This document shows, one piece after another, positions 1 through 5,511 of a stretch of 11,323 nt of DNA; the stretch's first letter is position 1, and each line of letters begins with the position of its first letter. The notes under the pieces are model-generated. The model was given only the letters and a program-made list of their open reading frames with translations, was not told the DNA's origin and searched no databases. Source of the DNA: Candidatus Desantisiibacteriota bacterium (GTDB lineage: Bacteria > UBA9089 > CG2-30-40-21). The DNA is taken from NCBI GenBank assembly GCA_016208205.1, contig JACQYP010000039.1, positions 1 through 11,323 of the forward strand, read 5' to 3'. A program made the position numbers and the translations under genes.

Positions 1-342
1 TCGATTTAAGTTCTTTATACGATTTTCCTGGTTCCACCCAATCCATTTATCCCTTGCCGCTAATTGCCATGCCCCTGAACTATAGGCTAATGCTCCAATC
101 CAACCATATTTTTCACTCCTTACTAAATATCGGATCTGTCCACCATACAATCTCTTATGACCAATATAATGATATTTATTTAGCATTATATTCCATATTC
201 CATATTTTTCATCACGATAATTTTCTATCCTCTCAAGTGTGATGACTCCGAGTTCATTTAATTCACACTCAATGTTTTTTTGCTCATCTTCGGGACTATT
301 ATATGTCGATTTTGTCTCTATCTTTTCAGCATTGTTCATCAT
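1..342 (-). CDS. DUF4338 (DruA-like) protein, N-terminal part, cut by window edge
   Basis: An open frame runs from ATG-ATG at 342/339 to the left edge with no stop, giving 114 residues. After a variable acidic N-terminus (about 1-45), the sequence has the hallmarks of DUF4338: YHYIG at 57-61, GGQIRYLV at 67-74, GWIGALAYSSGAW at 80-92 and ARDKWIGW at 96-103. The family includes DruA, the signature protein of the Druantia anti-phage system, but many members are linked to transposases or other mobile elements; the missing C-terminus would decide which this is. AAGGA lies just ahead of the ATGs. An extended -10 (TGTTATAAT, hexamer at 349-354) is so close that the mRNA would be leaderless or nearly so. 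The gene diverges from rpmH. The domain call is from recognised motifs; a defence or transposition role is inference. Confidence 0.8.
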   Translation of the reverse strand, partial: MMNNAEKIETKSTYNSPEDEQKNIECELNELGVITLERIENYRDEKYGIWNIMLNKYHYIGHKRLYGGQIRYLVRSEKYGWIGALAYSSGAWQLAARDKWIGWNQENRIKNLNR

Positions 343-491
343 TCCTTTATTATAACATATCTTTCGAAAATTGTTCAGCAATATTTGTTGGACATGATAA
401 GCTTAAAAAAAGGGATTAGGGGGATGTCTCTTCACTTCTCCTTACTTACACATTTTCATAATGAGAATTGCTGGACACTAAGTAATAATTG
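343..491. other. Divergent intergenic region with possible insertion-sequence end
   Basis: This gap between the DUF4338 gene and the rpmH promoter has no convincing gene. It holds two related motifs, TTGTTGGACA near 396-405 and TTGCTGGACA near 468-477. The segment 456-474 recurs with one mismatch at 10099-10117. Short repeated motifs of this kind occur at insertion-sequence ends, so a decayed IS end is possible, but no transposase fragment was recognised here. Confidence 0.3.
456..474 (+). repeat. 19-nt dispersed repeat, copy 1
   Basis: The core AATGAGAATTGCTGG (460-474) is identical at 10103-10117. Extending leftwards gives 18 of 19 matches between 456-474 and 10099-10117, in the same orientation. 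Both copies lie in non-coding DNA near mobile-element genes. The function is unknown; a shared IS end is the simplest guess. Confidence 0.55.
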
Positions 492-520
492 TTGACAGAT
501 TAAAATTCTTAGTGTATAAT
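492..520 (+). promoter_or_regulatory. Consensus sigma-70 promoter of the rpmH operon
   Basis: TTGACA (492-497) and TATAAT (515-520) match both consensus hexamers exactly with the optimal 17-nt spacer. The expected start of transcription near 527 leaves a leader of about 30 nt before rpmH. A strong vegetative promoter is usual for this ribosomal-protein operon. No other clear promoter was seen before rnpA, yidD, yidC or jag, so all five genes may share this one. Confidence 0.88.
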
Positions 521-556
521 ACGAAATAAATAAATGAATCGTAGGGGGTCTAACTA

Positions 557-691
557 ATGAAGAGAACATTTCAACCACATAATCGTCGAAGGGCAAGAAG
601 CATTGGTTTCTTAAAAAAAATGAGCTCACCTGGCGGGAGAAAGGTACTTAAGAGGAGGAGACAAAAGGGAAGGGCTAATCTTGTCCCATAA
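557..691 (+). CDS. rpmH: 50S ribosomal protein L34
   Basis: This encodes 44 residues, too short for many ORF screens. It starts [18 protein letters not shown], and a central [14 protein letters not shown] segment gives the near-universal L34 pattern (MKRT.QP, then F..RM.T.GGR.VL..RR.KGR). L34 is a basic protein of the large ribosomal subunit that contacts 23S rRNA. A purine-rich AGGGGG stretch about 8 nt before the ATG serves as ribosome binding site. The length is normal for the family. It is the first gene after the consensus promoter, and rnpA starts 59 nt downstream, the order found in most bacteria. No dnaA gene or clear DnaA boxes accompany it here. The identification is secure. Confidence 0.97.
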   Translation: MKRTFQPHNRRRARSIGFLKKMSSPGGRKVLKRRRQKGRANLVP

Positions 692-750
692 GTAAAGAAG
701 GAACTGGAAGAAGAAAAATCGAATAATTAAACCAAGGATGATTATACCTG

Positions 751-1164
751 ATGAATCTCGGAAGCATTGATTATGGATTGCCAAAAACTCAACGACTCTT
801 GCAACTATCAGAGTTTAATGCTGTATATTCCAGAGGAATAGCTTATCATCATAGATTTTTTGTTTTGTTTGTTTTGAAGGTAGCACCTTCGCCAGAGACA
901 ACTCTCGGGCAGACACAGGGGTCTGCCCCTACCAGACGGGTGGGAATCGTTGCAGGGAAAAAGGTCGGAGGGGCTGTTAGAAGAAATAGGGCAAAAAGGT
1001 TGTTAAGAGAAGCCTATCGATTAAACAAGAATAAGTTTATCCAGGGATTAGATATTGTGCTTGTAGCAAAAAGAATGTTACCTGATCTGACATTTCATGA
1101 GGTAGAAAAGAATCTACTTTACATCTTCAAAAAGGCAAATATCTTGAATACAGAGCACAGATAA
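751..1164 (+). CDS. rnpA: Ribonuclease P protein component
   Basis: RnpA is the protein subunit of RNase P; it binds the catalytic RNA and the 5' leader of precursor tRNA. The 137 residues show the family core: PKTQRLLQLSEFNAVYSRG (11-29), RFFVLFVL (35-42), RVGIVAGKKVGGAV (63-76) and the signature RNRAKRLLRE (78-87). AAGGA at 734-738 sits about 12 nt from this ATG, a little far, but no better in-frame start is visible. Two things are odd. The loop between RFFVLFVL and RVGIVAGKKVG is enlarged, and residues 53-60 are encoded by a palindrome (907-928). The last residues, NTEHR, and the TAA stop lie inside a second palindrome (1146-1196). The signature motif is intact, so the protein is probably functional. 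Confidence 0.96.
   Translation: MNLGSIDYGLPKTQRLLQLSEFNAVYSRGIAYHHRFFVLFVLKVAPSPETTLGQTQGSAPTRRVGIVAGKKVGGAVRRNRAKRLLREAYRLNKNKFIQGLDIVLVAKRMLPDLTFHEVEKNLLYIFKKANILNTEHR
907..928. repeat. Small palindrome inside the rnpA reading frame
   Basis: GGGCAGAC (907-914) and GTCTGCCC (921-928) form a perfect 8-bp stem around a 6-nt loop. It is read in frame as RnpA residues 53-60, in a loop that is usually only a few residues long. Similar GGGCAGAC/GTCTGCCC palindromes are, from general knowledge, common dispersed repeats in environmental genomes, so an insertion tolerated in a surface loop is likely. The insertion is inferred; the palindrome is directly visible. Confidence 0.75.
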
Positions 1165-1196
1165 CAGATTTTGTCTGTATTCTGTGCTCTGTATTC
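1146..1196. repeat. Palindrome carrying the rnpA stop codon
   Basis: Arms 1146-1161 and 1181-1196 are perfect 16-nt reverse complements, with a further ACAGA/TCTGT pairing (1164-1168/1174-1178) inside the loop. The left arm encodes the last RnpA residues and the TAA at 1162-1164 lies just inside it. It could act as an mRNA stabiliser or attenuator between rnpA and yidD. There is no T-run after it, so it does not look like a simple terminator. Confidence 0.85.
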
Positions 1197-1242
1197 TGTA
1201 AGCAATATCGAGTTATAGCAACATCCCTGGTAGAGAATATCC

Positions 1243-1455
1243 ATGATAAAAAAAGGCTTTCTTTGGTTAATAAGGATTTATCGACATCTCTTCTCTCCCC
1301 TATTTCCTCCAACCTGTAGATTTTTCCCAACATGTTCTCAGTATGCTTATGATGCCATATCCAAATATGGGCCGTGGAAGGGACTCTGGAAATCTATCAG
1401 GCGAATCTTACGCTGTCATCCCTTTCACCCTGGCGGATACGATCCAATGAAATGA
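1243..1455 (+). CDS. yidD: Membrane protein insertion efficiency factor YidD
   Basis: YidD is a small protein at the inner face of the cytoplasmic membrane that assists YidC-dependent insertion of membrane proteins. All 70 residues match the family pattern: an amphipathic N-terminus ([18 protein letters not shown]), then [17 protein letters not shown] at 23-39, a conserved basic stretch and [12 protein letters not shown] at 57-68. Cysteines 25, 31 and 58 are in the expected places. The ribosome binding site ahead of the ATG is weak, which fits translation within a polycistronic message. The gene lies between rnpA and yidC as in most bacteria, separated from each by a palindrome. The identification is secure. 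Confidence 0.95.
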   Translation: MIKKGFLWLIRIYRHLFSPLFPPTCRFFPTCSQYAYDAISKYGPWKGLWKSIRRILRCHPFHPGGYDPMK

Positions 1456-1477
1456 CATAAGTCAGGTAGACGGACTG

Positions 1478-1527
1478 TAGGCTGTTAGGTGAGCAGGCAG
1501 TCTTCATCCTAACAGTCTAACAGCCTA
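1478..1527. repeat. Palindrome between yidD and yidC
   Basis: TAGGCTGTTAG (1478-1488) pairs perfectly with CTAACAGCCTA (1517-1527). The right arm is preceded by a near-duplicate CCTAACAGTCTA, so alternative pairings are possible. The element ends only 4 nt before the AGGAG ribosome binding site of yidC, close enough to affect yidC initiation. There is no T-run. Confidence 0.75.
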
Positions 1528-1541
1528 AAATAGGAGCTACA

Positions 1542-3173
1542 ATGGAAAAACGAGTAATATTAGCGATTCTCTTATCTGCTGCCATATTATTAGCATATAA
1601 TATGATGTCCTACAAACAAATAAAGCATTCTCCGCAGACTTCAACACAGCAATCAGAGCAACAGATTATTCCTGTGCCCCAATCGTCTTCCTCTTCTCTT
1701 GTCCCAAAACCAACCATTGATAAGAGAACAAGGTTGAATGTATCTGAAGAAGCCTTGCGTTTTAAGACAGAGGTTATGTCTGTCCATCTCAACCCTTATG
1801 GAGAGATAGCCGGACTTCAATTATCAAAGATAACCGAGCATGATAAATCTCCGGTAGAACTTGCCCTACCGCCTGTGCACACTGAGGCTGATTATCCGCT
1901 GAGTGTTTACCTTGGCACAGAATCATTGACCCCTGAAAGCCTTTTCTGCGAGGATCAATATACCCGGGAAATCATCTATGGGGTAGAAACAATACCCGGG
2001 ATAGCTATCAGCAAAAGGTATAAATTAATCCCCGGAACATACCTTATGGAAATAGAAATATCCATAAAAAACCTTTCAGATACTGTAATAAAAAATGATA
2101 TGGTTATTGTCTGGGAAAGTCCCTGCAAAACAGCTGGAGAGAGTGATATAAAAAAGGCACAATTAAAGCATTCTCACCTGACCATATTAGAGCAGGATGT
2201 TCAGGTAAATGGTCATGTAGCAAAGATCAGTCATCATCAGACCGGAGCACTCCAAGGGATATTATCCTTTTTAGGACTTGTTGCCCCTGTTACGCCAACA
2301 GATAGTATTATCAAAAAGACAGATGTCTCGTGGGTAGCTCAAAGCAGTCAGTATTTCTTAAATATCCTTATCCCGGAAAAACCTGCTGAGGCAATGTTTG
2401 TTAAAACAATAGATAATAGGATGAAAATGGGAATTGCTACACCTATCGCTCTTTCACCCGGGGAAGAAAAAACTATAAAGTCAAGGGTGTATGCCGGTCC
2501 AAGAGATTATACTGTCTTAAAAAACCTTTCAGGAGAGATGACAAATCTTACCGCATTTTCCGGCTGGAACTCCCTGACCCTGATTGTCTTATGGCTGCTT
2601 CATCTGTTATACAAGATAACCCATAATTATGGTGTCTCTATCATCATTTTGACACTTATTATTAAGGTTATGCTTCATCCATTGACCAAGAAAAATTTCA
2701 CAACCATGAAAGCTATGCAGAACCTTCAGCCGCATTTAACCGAGTTACGGGAAAAACATAAGCATGATGCGGAAACTCTGAACAAGGAGATGATGGATCT
2801 TTATAAAAGGCATAAGGTTAATCCTATGGGTGGCTGCCTGCCGTTGTTATTGCAAATGCCGGTATTTATCGCCCTCTTTACTACCTTGCAAAATGCTATT
2901 GAATTGAGAGGGGCAGACTTCTTAATCTGGCATGATCTGGCAACAAAAGATCCCTATTATATCCTGCCTGTATTAATGGGTGTAACCATGCTTATTCAGC
3001 AAAAGATGATGCCGTCACCGGATCCAAATCAGGCAAAGATAGGCATGTTTATGTCGATCTTCTTTGTTTTCATGTTTATGAATTTCCCGTCCGGACTGGT
3101 ACTATACTGGTTGACTCAAAATATTCTGACCATCATCGAACAAATCTTGATCAAAAGAGGGATAGAAAAATAA
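1542..3173 (+). CDS. yidC: Membrane protein insertase YidC (Gram-negative type)
   Basis: YidC inserts and folds inner-membrane proteins, alone or with SecYEG. The 543 residues begin with a membrane anchor (about 5-22), then a Ser/Gln-rich linker and a periplasmic beta-domain (about 65-325) typical of Gram-negative YidC. The conserved C-terminal core has NYGVSIIILTLIIKVMLHPLTKK (362-384, its middle forming a membrane helix), a charged cytoplasmic hairpin, KVNPMGGCLPLLLQMPVFIALF (425-446), DPYYILPVLMGVTM (470-483) and NFPSGLVLYWLTQNILTIIEQ (514-534). The groove Arg of E. coli (R366) aligns with Lys375, keeping the positive charge. AGGAG stands 5 nt before the ATG. Length and gene order are normal. 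The identification is secure. Confidence 0.97.
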   Translation: MEKRVILAILLSAAILLAYNMMSYKQIKHSPQTSTQQSEQQIIPVPQSSSSSLVPKPTIDKRTRLNVSEEALRFKTEVMSVHLNPYGEIAGLQLSKITEHDKSPVELALPPVHTEADYPLSVYLGTESLTPESLFCEDQYTREIIYGVETIPGIAISKRYKLIPGTYLMEIEISIKNLSDTVIKNDMVIVWESPCKTAGESDIKKAQLKHSHLTILEQDVQVNGHVAKISHHQTGALQGILSFLGLVAPVTPTDSIIKKTDVSWVAQSSQYFLNILIPEKPAEAMFVKTIDNRMKMGIATPIALSPGEEKTIKSRVYAGPRDYTVLKNLSGEMTNLTAFSGWNSLTLIVLWLLHLLYKITHNYGVSIIILTLIIKVMLHPLTKKNFTTMKAMQNLQPHLTELREKHKHDAETLNKEMMDLYKRHKVNPMGGCLPLLLQMPVFIALFTTLQNAIELRGADFLIWHDLATKDPYYILPVLMGVTMLIQQKMMPSPDPNQAKIGMFMSIFFVFMFMNFPSGLVLYWLTQNILTIIEQILIKRGIEK

Positions 3174-3175
3174 TA

Positions 3176-3239
3176 TCACGGTTCAAAGGTTCACAGTTCT
3201 ATGGTTTTTCAACCTTGAACCTTGAACCATGAACCGTGA
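3176..3239. repeat. Heptamer-rich palindrome between yidC and jag
   Basis: The element starts 3 nt after the yidC stop. Its outer arms are TCACGGTTCA (3176-3185) and TGAACCGTGA (3230-3239), with imperfect pairing of GGTTCA and TGAACC units inside. The right half (about 3211-3242) is a run of four 7-bp units of the form AACCNTG. The structure could stabilise the yidC message or reduce read-through into jag. A T5 run lies only in its loop, so it is not a standard terminator. Confidence 0.75.
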
Positions 3240-3287
3240 ACCAGACAACCTGAGTGGTTGCAACATAATACAATAAGGAGAACCATC

Positions 3288-3971
3288 ATGAATATTATCG
3301 AACAACAAGGCAAAACAGTAGATAAAGCCATTGAAGAAGGATTAAAAAAACTTGGGGTTTCCAAAGAAAAGGTAAAGATTGAGGTCATTGATGAGGGGAA
3401 AAATGGGCTATTGGGACTATTTGGTGCTCGCCCGGCCATTGTTAAGCTCACACCCATTCAGGATGAGACAGGGGTAGCAACCCAGACATTAAATGAGGTC
3501 TTGAGATTGATGAATATAAAAAGTGGGGTTACTTCTCAAGAAAAGGATGGGAAACTAATCCTTGATATCGTTAGTGGTGATGCTCAGTTTCTTATTGGTA
3601 AAAATGGACAAACCCTGGATGCCTTGCAATATTTGATTAATATCATAATGAAAAAGAATTGCCGCTCTAAAAAGGATATTGTCCTTGATATTGCCCAGTA
3701 TCGGACAAAAAAAGATGATAATATTGTTCAGTTAGCCGTTGAGGCTGCTTCACATGTAATCAAAACAGGAAAAGCTGTTGTGCTTGATCCCATGGGTTCA
3801 CATGAGCGACAGATTATTCACATGACACTTCAAAACCACAGAAAGGTAAATACAAAAAGTATTGGGGATGGAGAAAAAAGAAAGGTTGTCATATTCCTCA
3901 AGACAGCCAGCAATGGGAGTGAAAAGGGAAGAGAGAGAAATAATTATCCGCCACGCAAAGGAAATAGGTAG
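3288..3971 (+). CDS. jag: Jag/KhpB (EloR) RNA-binding protein, KH and R3H domains
   Basis: This family comprises cytoplasmic RNA-binding proteins which, in Firmicutes, partner with KhpA and link RNA control to cell elongation. The start is set at 3288, not the in-frame ATG at 3258, because AAGGAG (3275-3280) is 7 nt upstream of it and the Jag_N domain begins there. The 227 residues contain Jag_N (about 1-54, with EGKNGLLGLFGARPA), a KH domain (about 85-143) with loop GKNG at 104-107, and an R3H domain (about 145-205) whose R174-H178 pair gives the RxxxH motif. A basic tail follows. Jag downstream of yidC is a conserved arrangement. The usual next gene, mnmE, is absent; the operon ends in palindromes. 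Confidence 0.93.
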   Translation: MNIIEQQGKTVDKAIEEGLKKLGVSKEKVKIEVIDEGKNGLLGLFGARPAIVKLTPIQDETGVATQTLNEVLRLMNIKSGVTSQEKDGKLILDIVSGDAQFLIGKNGQTLDALQYLINIIMKKNCRSKKDIVLDIAQYRTKKDDNIVQLAVEAASHVIKTGKAVVLDPMGSHERQIIHMTLQNHRKVNTKSIGDGEKRKVVIFLKTASNGSEKGRERNNYPPRKGNR

Positions 3972-4020
3972 CCGCTTGCAGGGGTCAGTATCCAGGGGTC
4001 GGAGATCAGTGTCTGGTCGA

Positions 4021-4215
4021 CAGGCTGTTACGGAATGCAAAATTATTCTCCCTTGCATACAACATATGGTATGAGAAATTGGTCACATAATAGTCTATAG
4101 GGTAGATTCGAGTCTCCTGACCTGCATTCATTCGGGTCAAGAGACTCGAATCTACCCTATAATGGATTTTATCCGTATTGAGAGATTGGCTGAAAGTTAG
4201 TTCCGTAACAGCCTG
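4021..4215. repeat. 195-bp unit with 15-bp terminal inverted repeats (MITE-like)
   Basis: CAGGCTGTTACGGAA (4021-4035) is an exact reverse complement of 4201-4215. The unit has no coding capacity and encloses a second, perfect palindrome (4096-4161). Terminal repeats of this length on a short non-coding unit suggest a transposase-dependent element, but no target duplication is visible at its edges, so this is less certain than the element at 9694-9806. Confidence 0.55.
4096..4161. repeat. Perfect 21-bp-arm palindrome downstream of jag
   Basis: The left arm 4096-4116 and right arm 4141-4161 are perfect reverse complements (core ATAGGGTAGATTCGAGTCTC on the left). TGACC/GGTCA (4118-4122/4135-4139) extends the stem inward past one mismatch. 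It lies between two convergent transcription units (jag and the minus-strand lipoprotein block) and could stop transcription from either side. The T-run after it is weak (ATTTTAT about 6 nt later). Confidence 0.8.
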
Positions 4216-4220
4216 GTGAA

Positions 4221-4248
4221 TGGTAGCCTGGTAAATACCAGACTACCA
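4221..4248. repeat. Short palindrome downstream of the 195-bp unit
   Basis: TGGTAGCCTGGTA (4221-4233) pairs with TACCAGACTACCA (4236-4248) with one G-T wobble and a 2-nt loop, so the real hairpin would open slightly at the tip. It follows the right end of the 4021-4215 unit within 6 nt. The rest of 3972-4305 contains nothing that looks coding. Confidence 0.65.
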
Positions 4249-4305
4249 ATCTCCAGACGACCATTGTTACGCTGAATTGGCCCTTTTTGAACCATGCCTA
4301 TTTTA

Positions 4306-4518
4306 TCAAAATCCAACCAACAAACCATATTGATGTGTCTTACCTAAATCCTCATATGGCACATAGGCGTAATCTAATTGTAAGGCATGGAATTTATAGC
4401 CTATACCAAAGGTTATTCCTGCACCTTCATCTGCACCGGAATTGTAACCAGCCCTTATGGCTAAATTTGGAATTAGACAGTATTCTGTACCTAACAAGTG
4501 GTTAAAAATATCTGCTGT
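4306..4518 (-). pseudogene. C-terminal remnant of a PorV/UPF0164-like outer-membrane barrel
   Basis: The open frame 4518-4306 gives about 70 residues. They include HLLGTEYCLIPNLAIRAGYNSG, then GITFGIGYKF and LQLDYAYVPYEDLG, ending LLVGF and a stop. This is the pattern of the last strands of PorV/UPF0164-type barrels (LG.EYW...LALRAGYN, followed by GLTFG.G and LDYAYVP.GDLG...), with alternating residues and a terminal Phe. Such proteins are normally about 300 residues or more, so most of the gene is missing. No start codon with a ribosome binding site exists; an in-frame TAA precedes the segment at 4519-4521. It lies 15 nt beyond the stop of the FlgD-like frame on the same strand, an order expected for a surface protein followed by its barrel partner. 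A deletion is inferred. Confidence 0.7.
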
Positions 4519-4533
4519 TTACACATCTTGACA

Positions 4534-5511
4534 TCATCGTACGAGCCCAATCTTGCCGGTTCGTTTTTCATCAGCATTCTTAATAAGATAAAAGTATATA
4601 CCGCTGGCAACAGGTTCACCCAATTCATTATTTCCATCCCACACATTACATTGTCGCAATATCCTGACCTGTTCACCGGCAGAGTTGTAGATAGAAATAG
4701 TGAAACGACCGGTTGGAGAGGGAGAGAATGTGCATACCTGGTTCATATTGGGATAGAATGGATTAGGATAAACCGTTACATCAGCAAGGCTATTTGCCTG
4801 CTCATACGGTATAATCGCATAGATTCCAAATTCATAGATATTTGCCCAAACCTCACATTTTGCTGTCACAGGATAGGAGTCTGCAAGCATATTCCAGCGA
4901 TTTGATGCCTCATTCAGCTTGAATATTTTCAAGGTTTCAACACGGATAGCTGTGTCATCTACAATCCCATCATGATTGTCATCACCATAAGAGATACAGA
5001 GTTTCATGGCTTGCTTGGTGGAAGAGACAGGCTTGCCATCTGCCTGGTGAGTGCAAACAAGGCTTATGCAAGTATCCTGAAGTGGTGTCATATCCTTCCC
5101 ACCCTTTTCATATCTTGCGTTAAAATTGGCTATGGATAATTTCCCTGCGGTTTTGGCAATTTTTGTAATCGTTACCTGACTGTCTGCAGCCAGAATATCA
5201 GGCGGTATCTTGAGCGTGATTGGGCCTTGTTTGCCGGAGATGGTGATGGTTCCGCCATTATTTGATAGGATAGCAGTGTTTATTGGGACAGAATATGGAA
5301 CAGGTGCTGCTTGTAGTTGCAATATGGCTTTTAAGAACATAAGCTTCTCGGATAATGCCCGATTGCCTGCCTTATCAATGCTCTTTACCTGAACGGTTGT
5401 TGTGCCGGGAACTGATCTCAATTGAAAGGTGAATATACCATCTCTTGAGGGGGTGGTTGTGCCATACCAATTCCCATTACTGCCTCTGTTGCCGTGCCAT
5501 ATACTATCCAA
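4534..5511 (-). CDS. C-terminal part of the frameshifted surface lipoprotein (ZU5-like and FlgD-like domains)
   Basis: This frame has only a TTG at 5511, directly after an in-frame TAA and without a ribosome binding site, so it is not an independent gene. From about residue 15 (WYGTTTPSRDG) it resumes the Ig-like repeat that the upstream frame leaves. Residues about 80-235 form a beta-rich region starting GGTITI...PITLKIPPDIL, with a DDNHDGIVDD loop (177-186) like a calcium-binding or dockerin-type loop. The end (about 244-325) is a FlgD-Ig/type-A-sorting-like module with VTVYPNPFYP, ISIYNSAGEQV, WDGNNELGEPVASGIYFY and a basic tail (KRTGKIGLVR). Such modules are common at the C-terminus of secreted proteins in FCB-related candidate phyla. 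Whether it is expressed depends on the frameshift being real. Confidence 0.75.
   Translation of the reverse strand: MDSIWHGNRGSNGNWYGTTTPSRDGIFTFQLRSVPGTTTVQVKSIDKAGNRALSEKLMFLKAILQLQAAPVPYSVPINTAILSNNGGTITISGKQGPITLKIPPDILAADSQVTITKIAKTAGKLSIANFNARYEKGGKDMTPLQDTCISLVCTHQADGKPVSSTKQAMKLCISYGDDNHDGIVDDTAIRVETLKIFKLNEASNRWNMLADSYPVTAKCEVWANIYEFGIYAIIPYEQANSLADVTVYPNPFYPNMNQVCTFSPSPTGRFTISIYNSAGEQVRILRQCNVWDGNNELGEPVASGIYFYLIKNADEKRTGKIGLVR

Noticed and set aside
54..495. Plus-strand ORFs at 54-242 and 280-495
   Set aside because: The first and the start of the second lie opposite the DUF4338 frame, which has clear family motifs. Neither has a ribosome binding site or recognisable similarity.
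343..556. Replication origin upstream of rpmH
   Set aside because: rpmH is often near oriC, but no dnaA gene and no cluster of TTATNCACA boxes is visible here.
3798..4074. ORFs overlapping the 3' end of jag on both strands
   Set aside because: They are out-of-frame shadows of the jag R3H region and the following repeats.
5418..5511. Programmed -1 ribosomal frameshift joining the two lipoprotein frames
   Set aside because: The shift has the right direction, but no canonical X XXY YYZ heptamer is in frame. The only C-rich run lies after the point where homology already moved to the other frame. A 19-nt deletion explains the data better.
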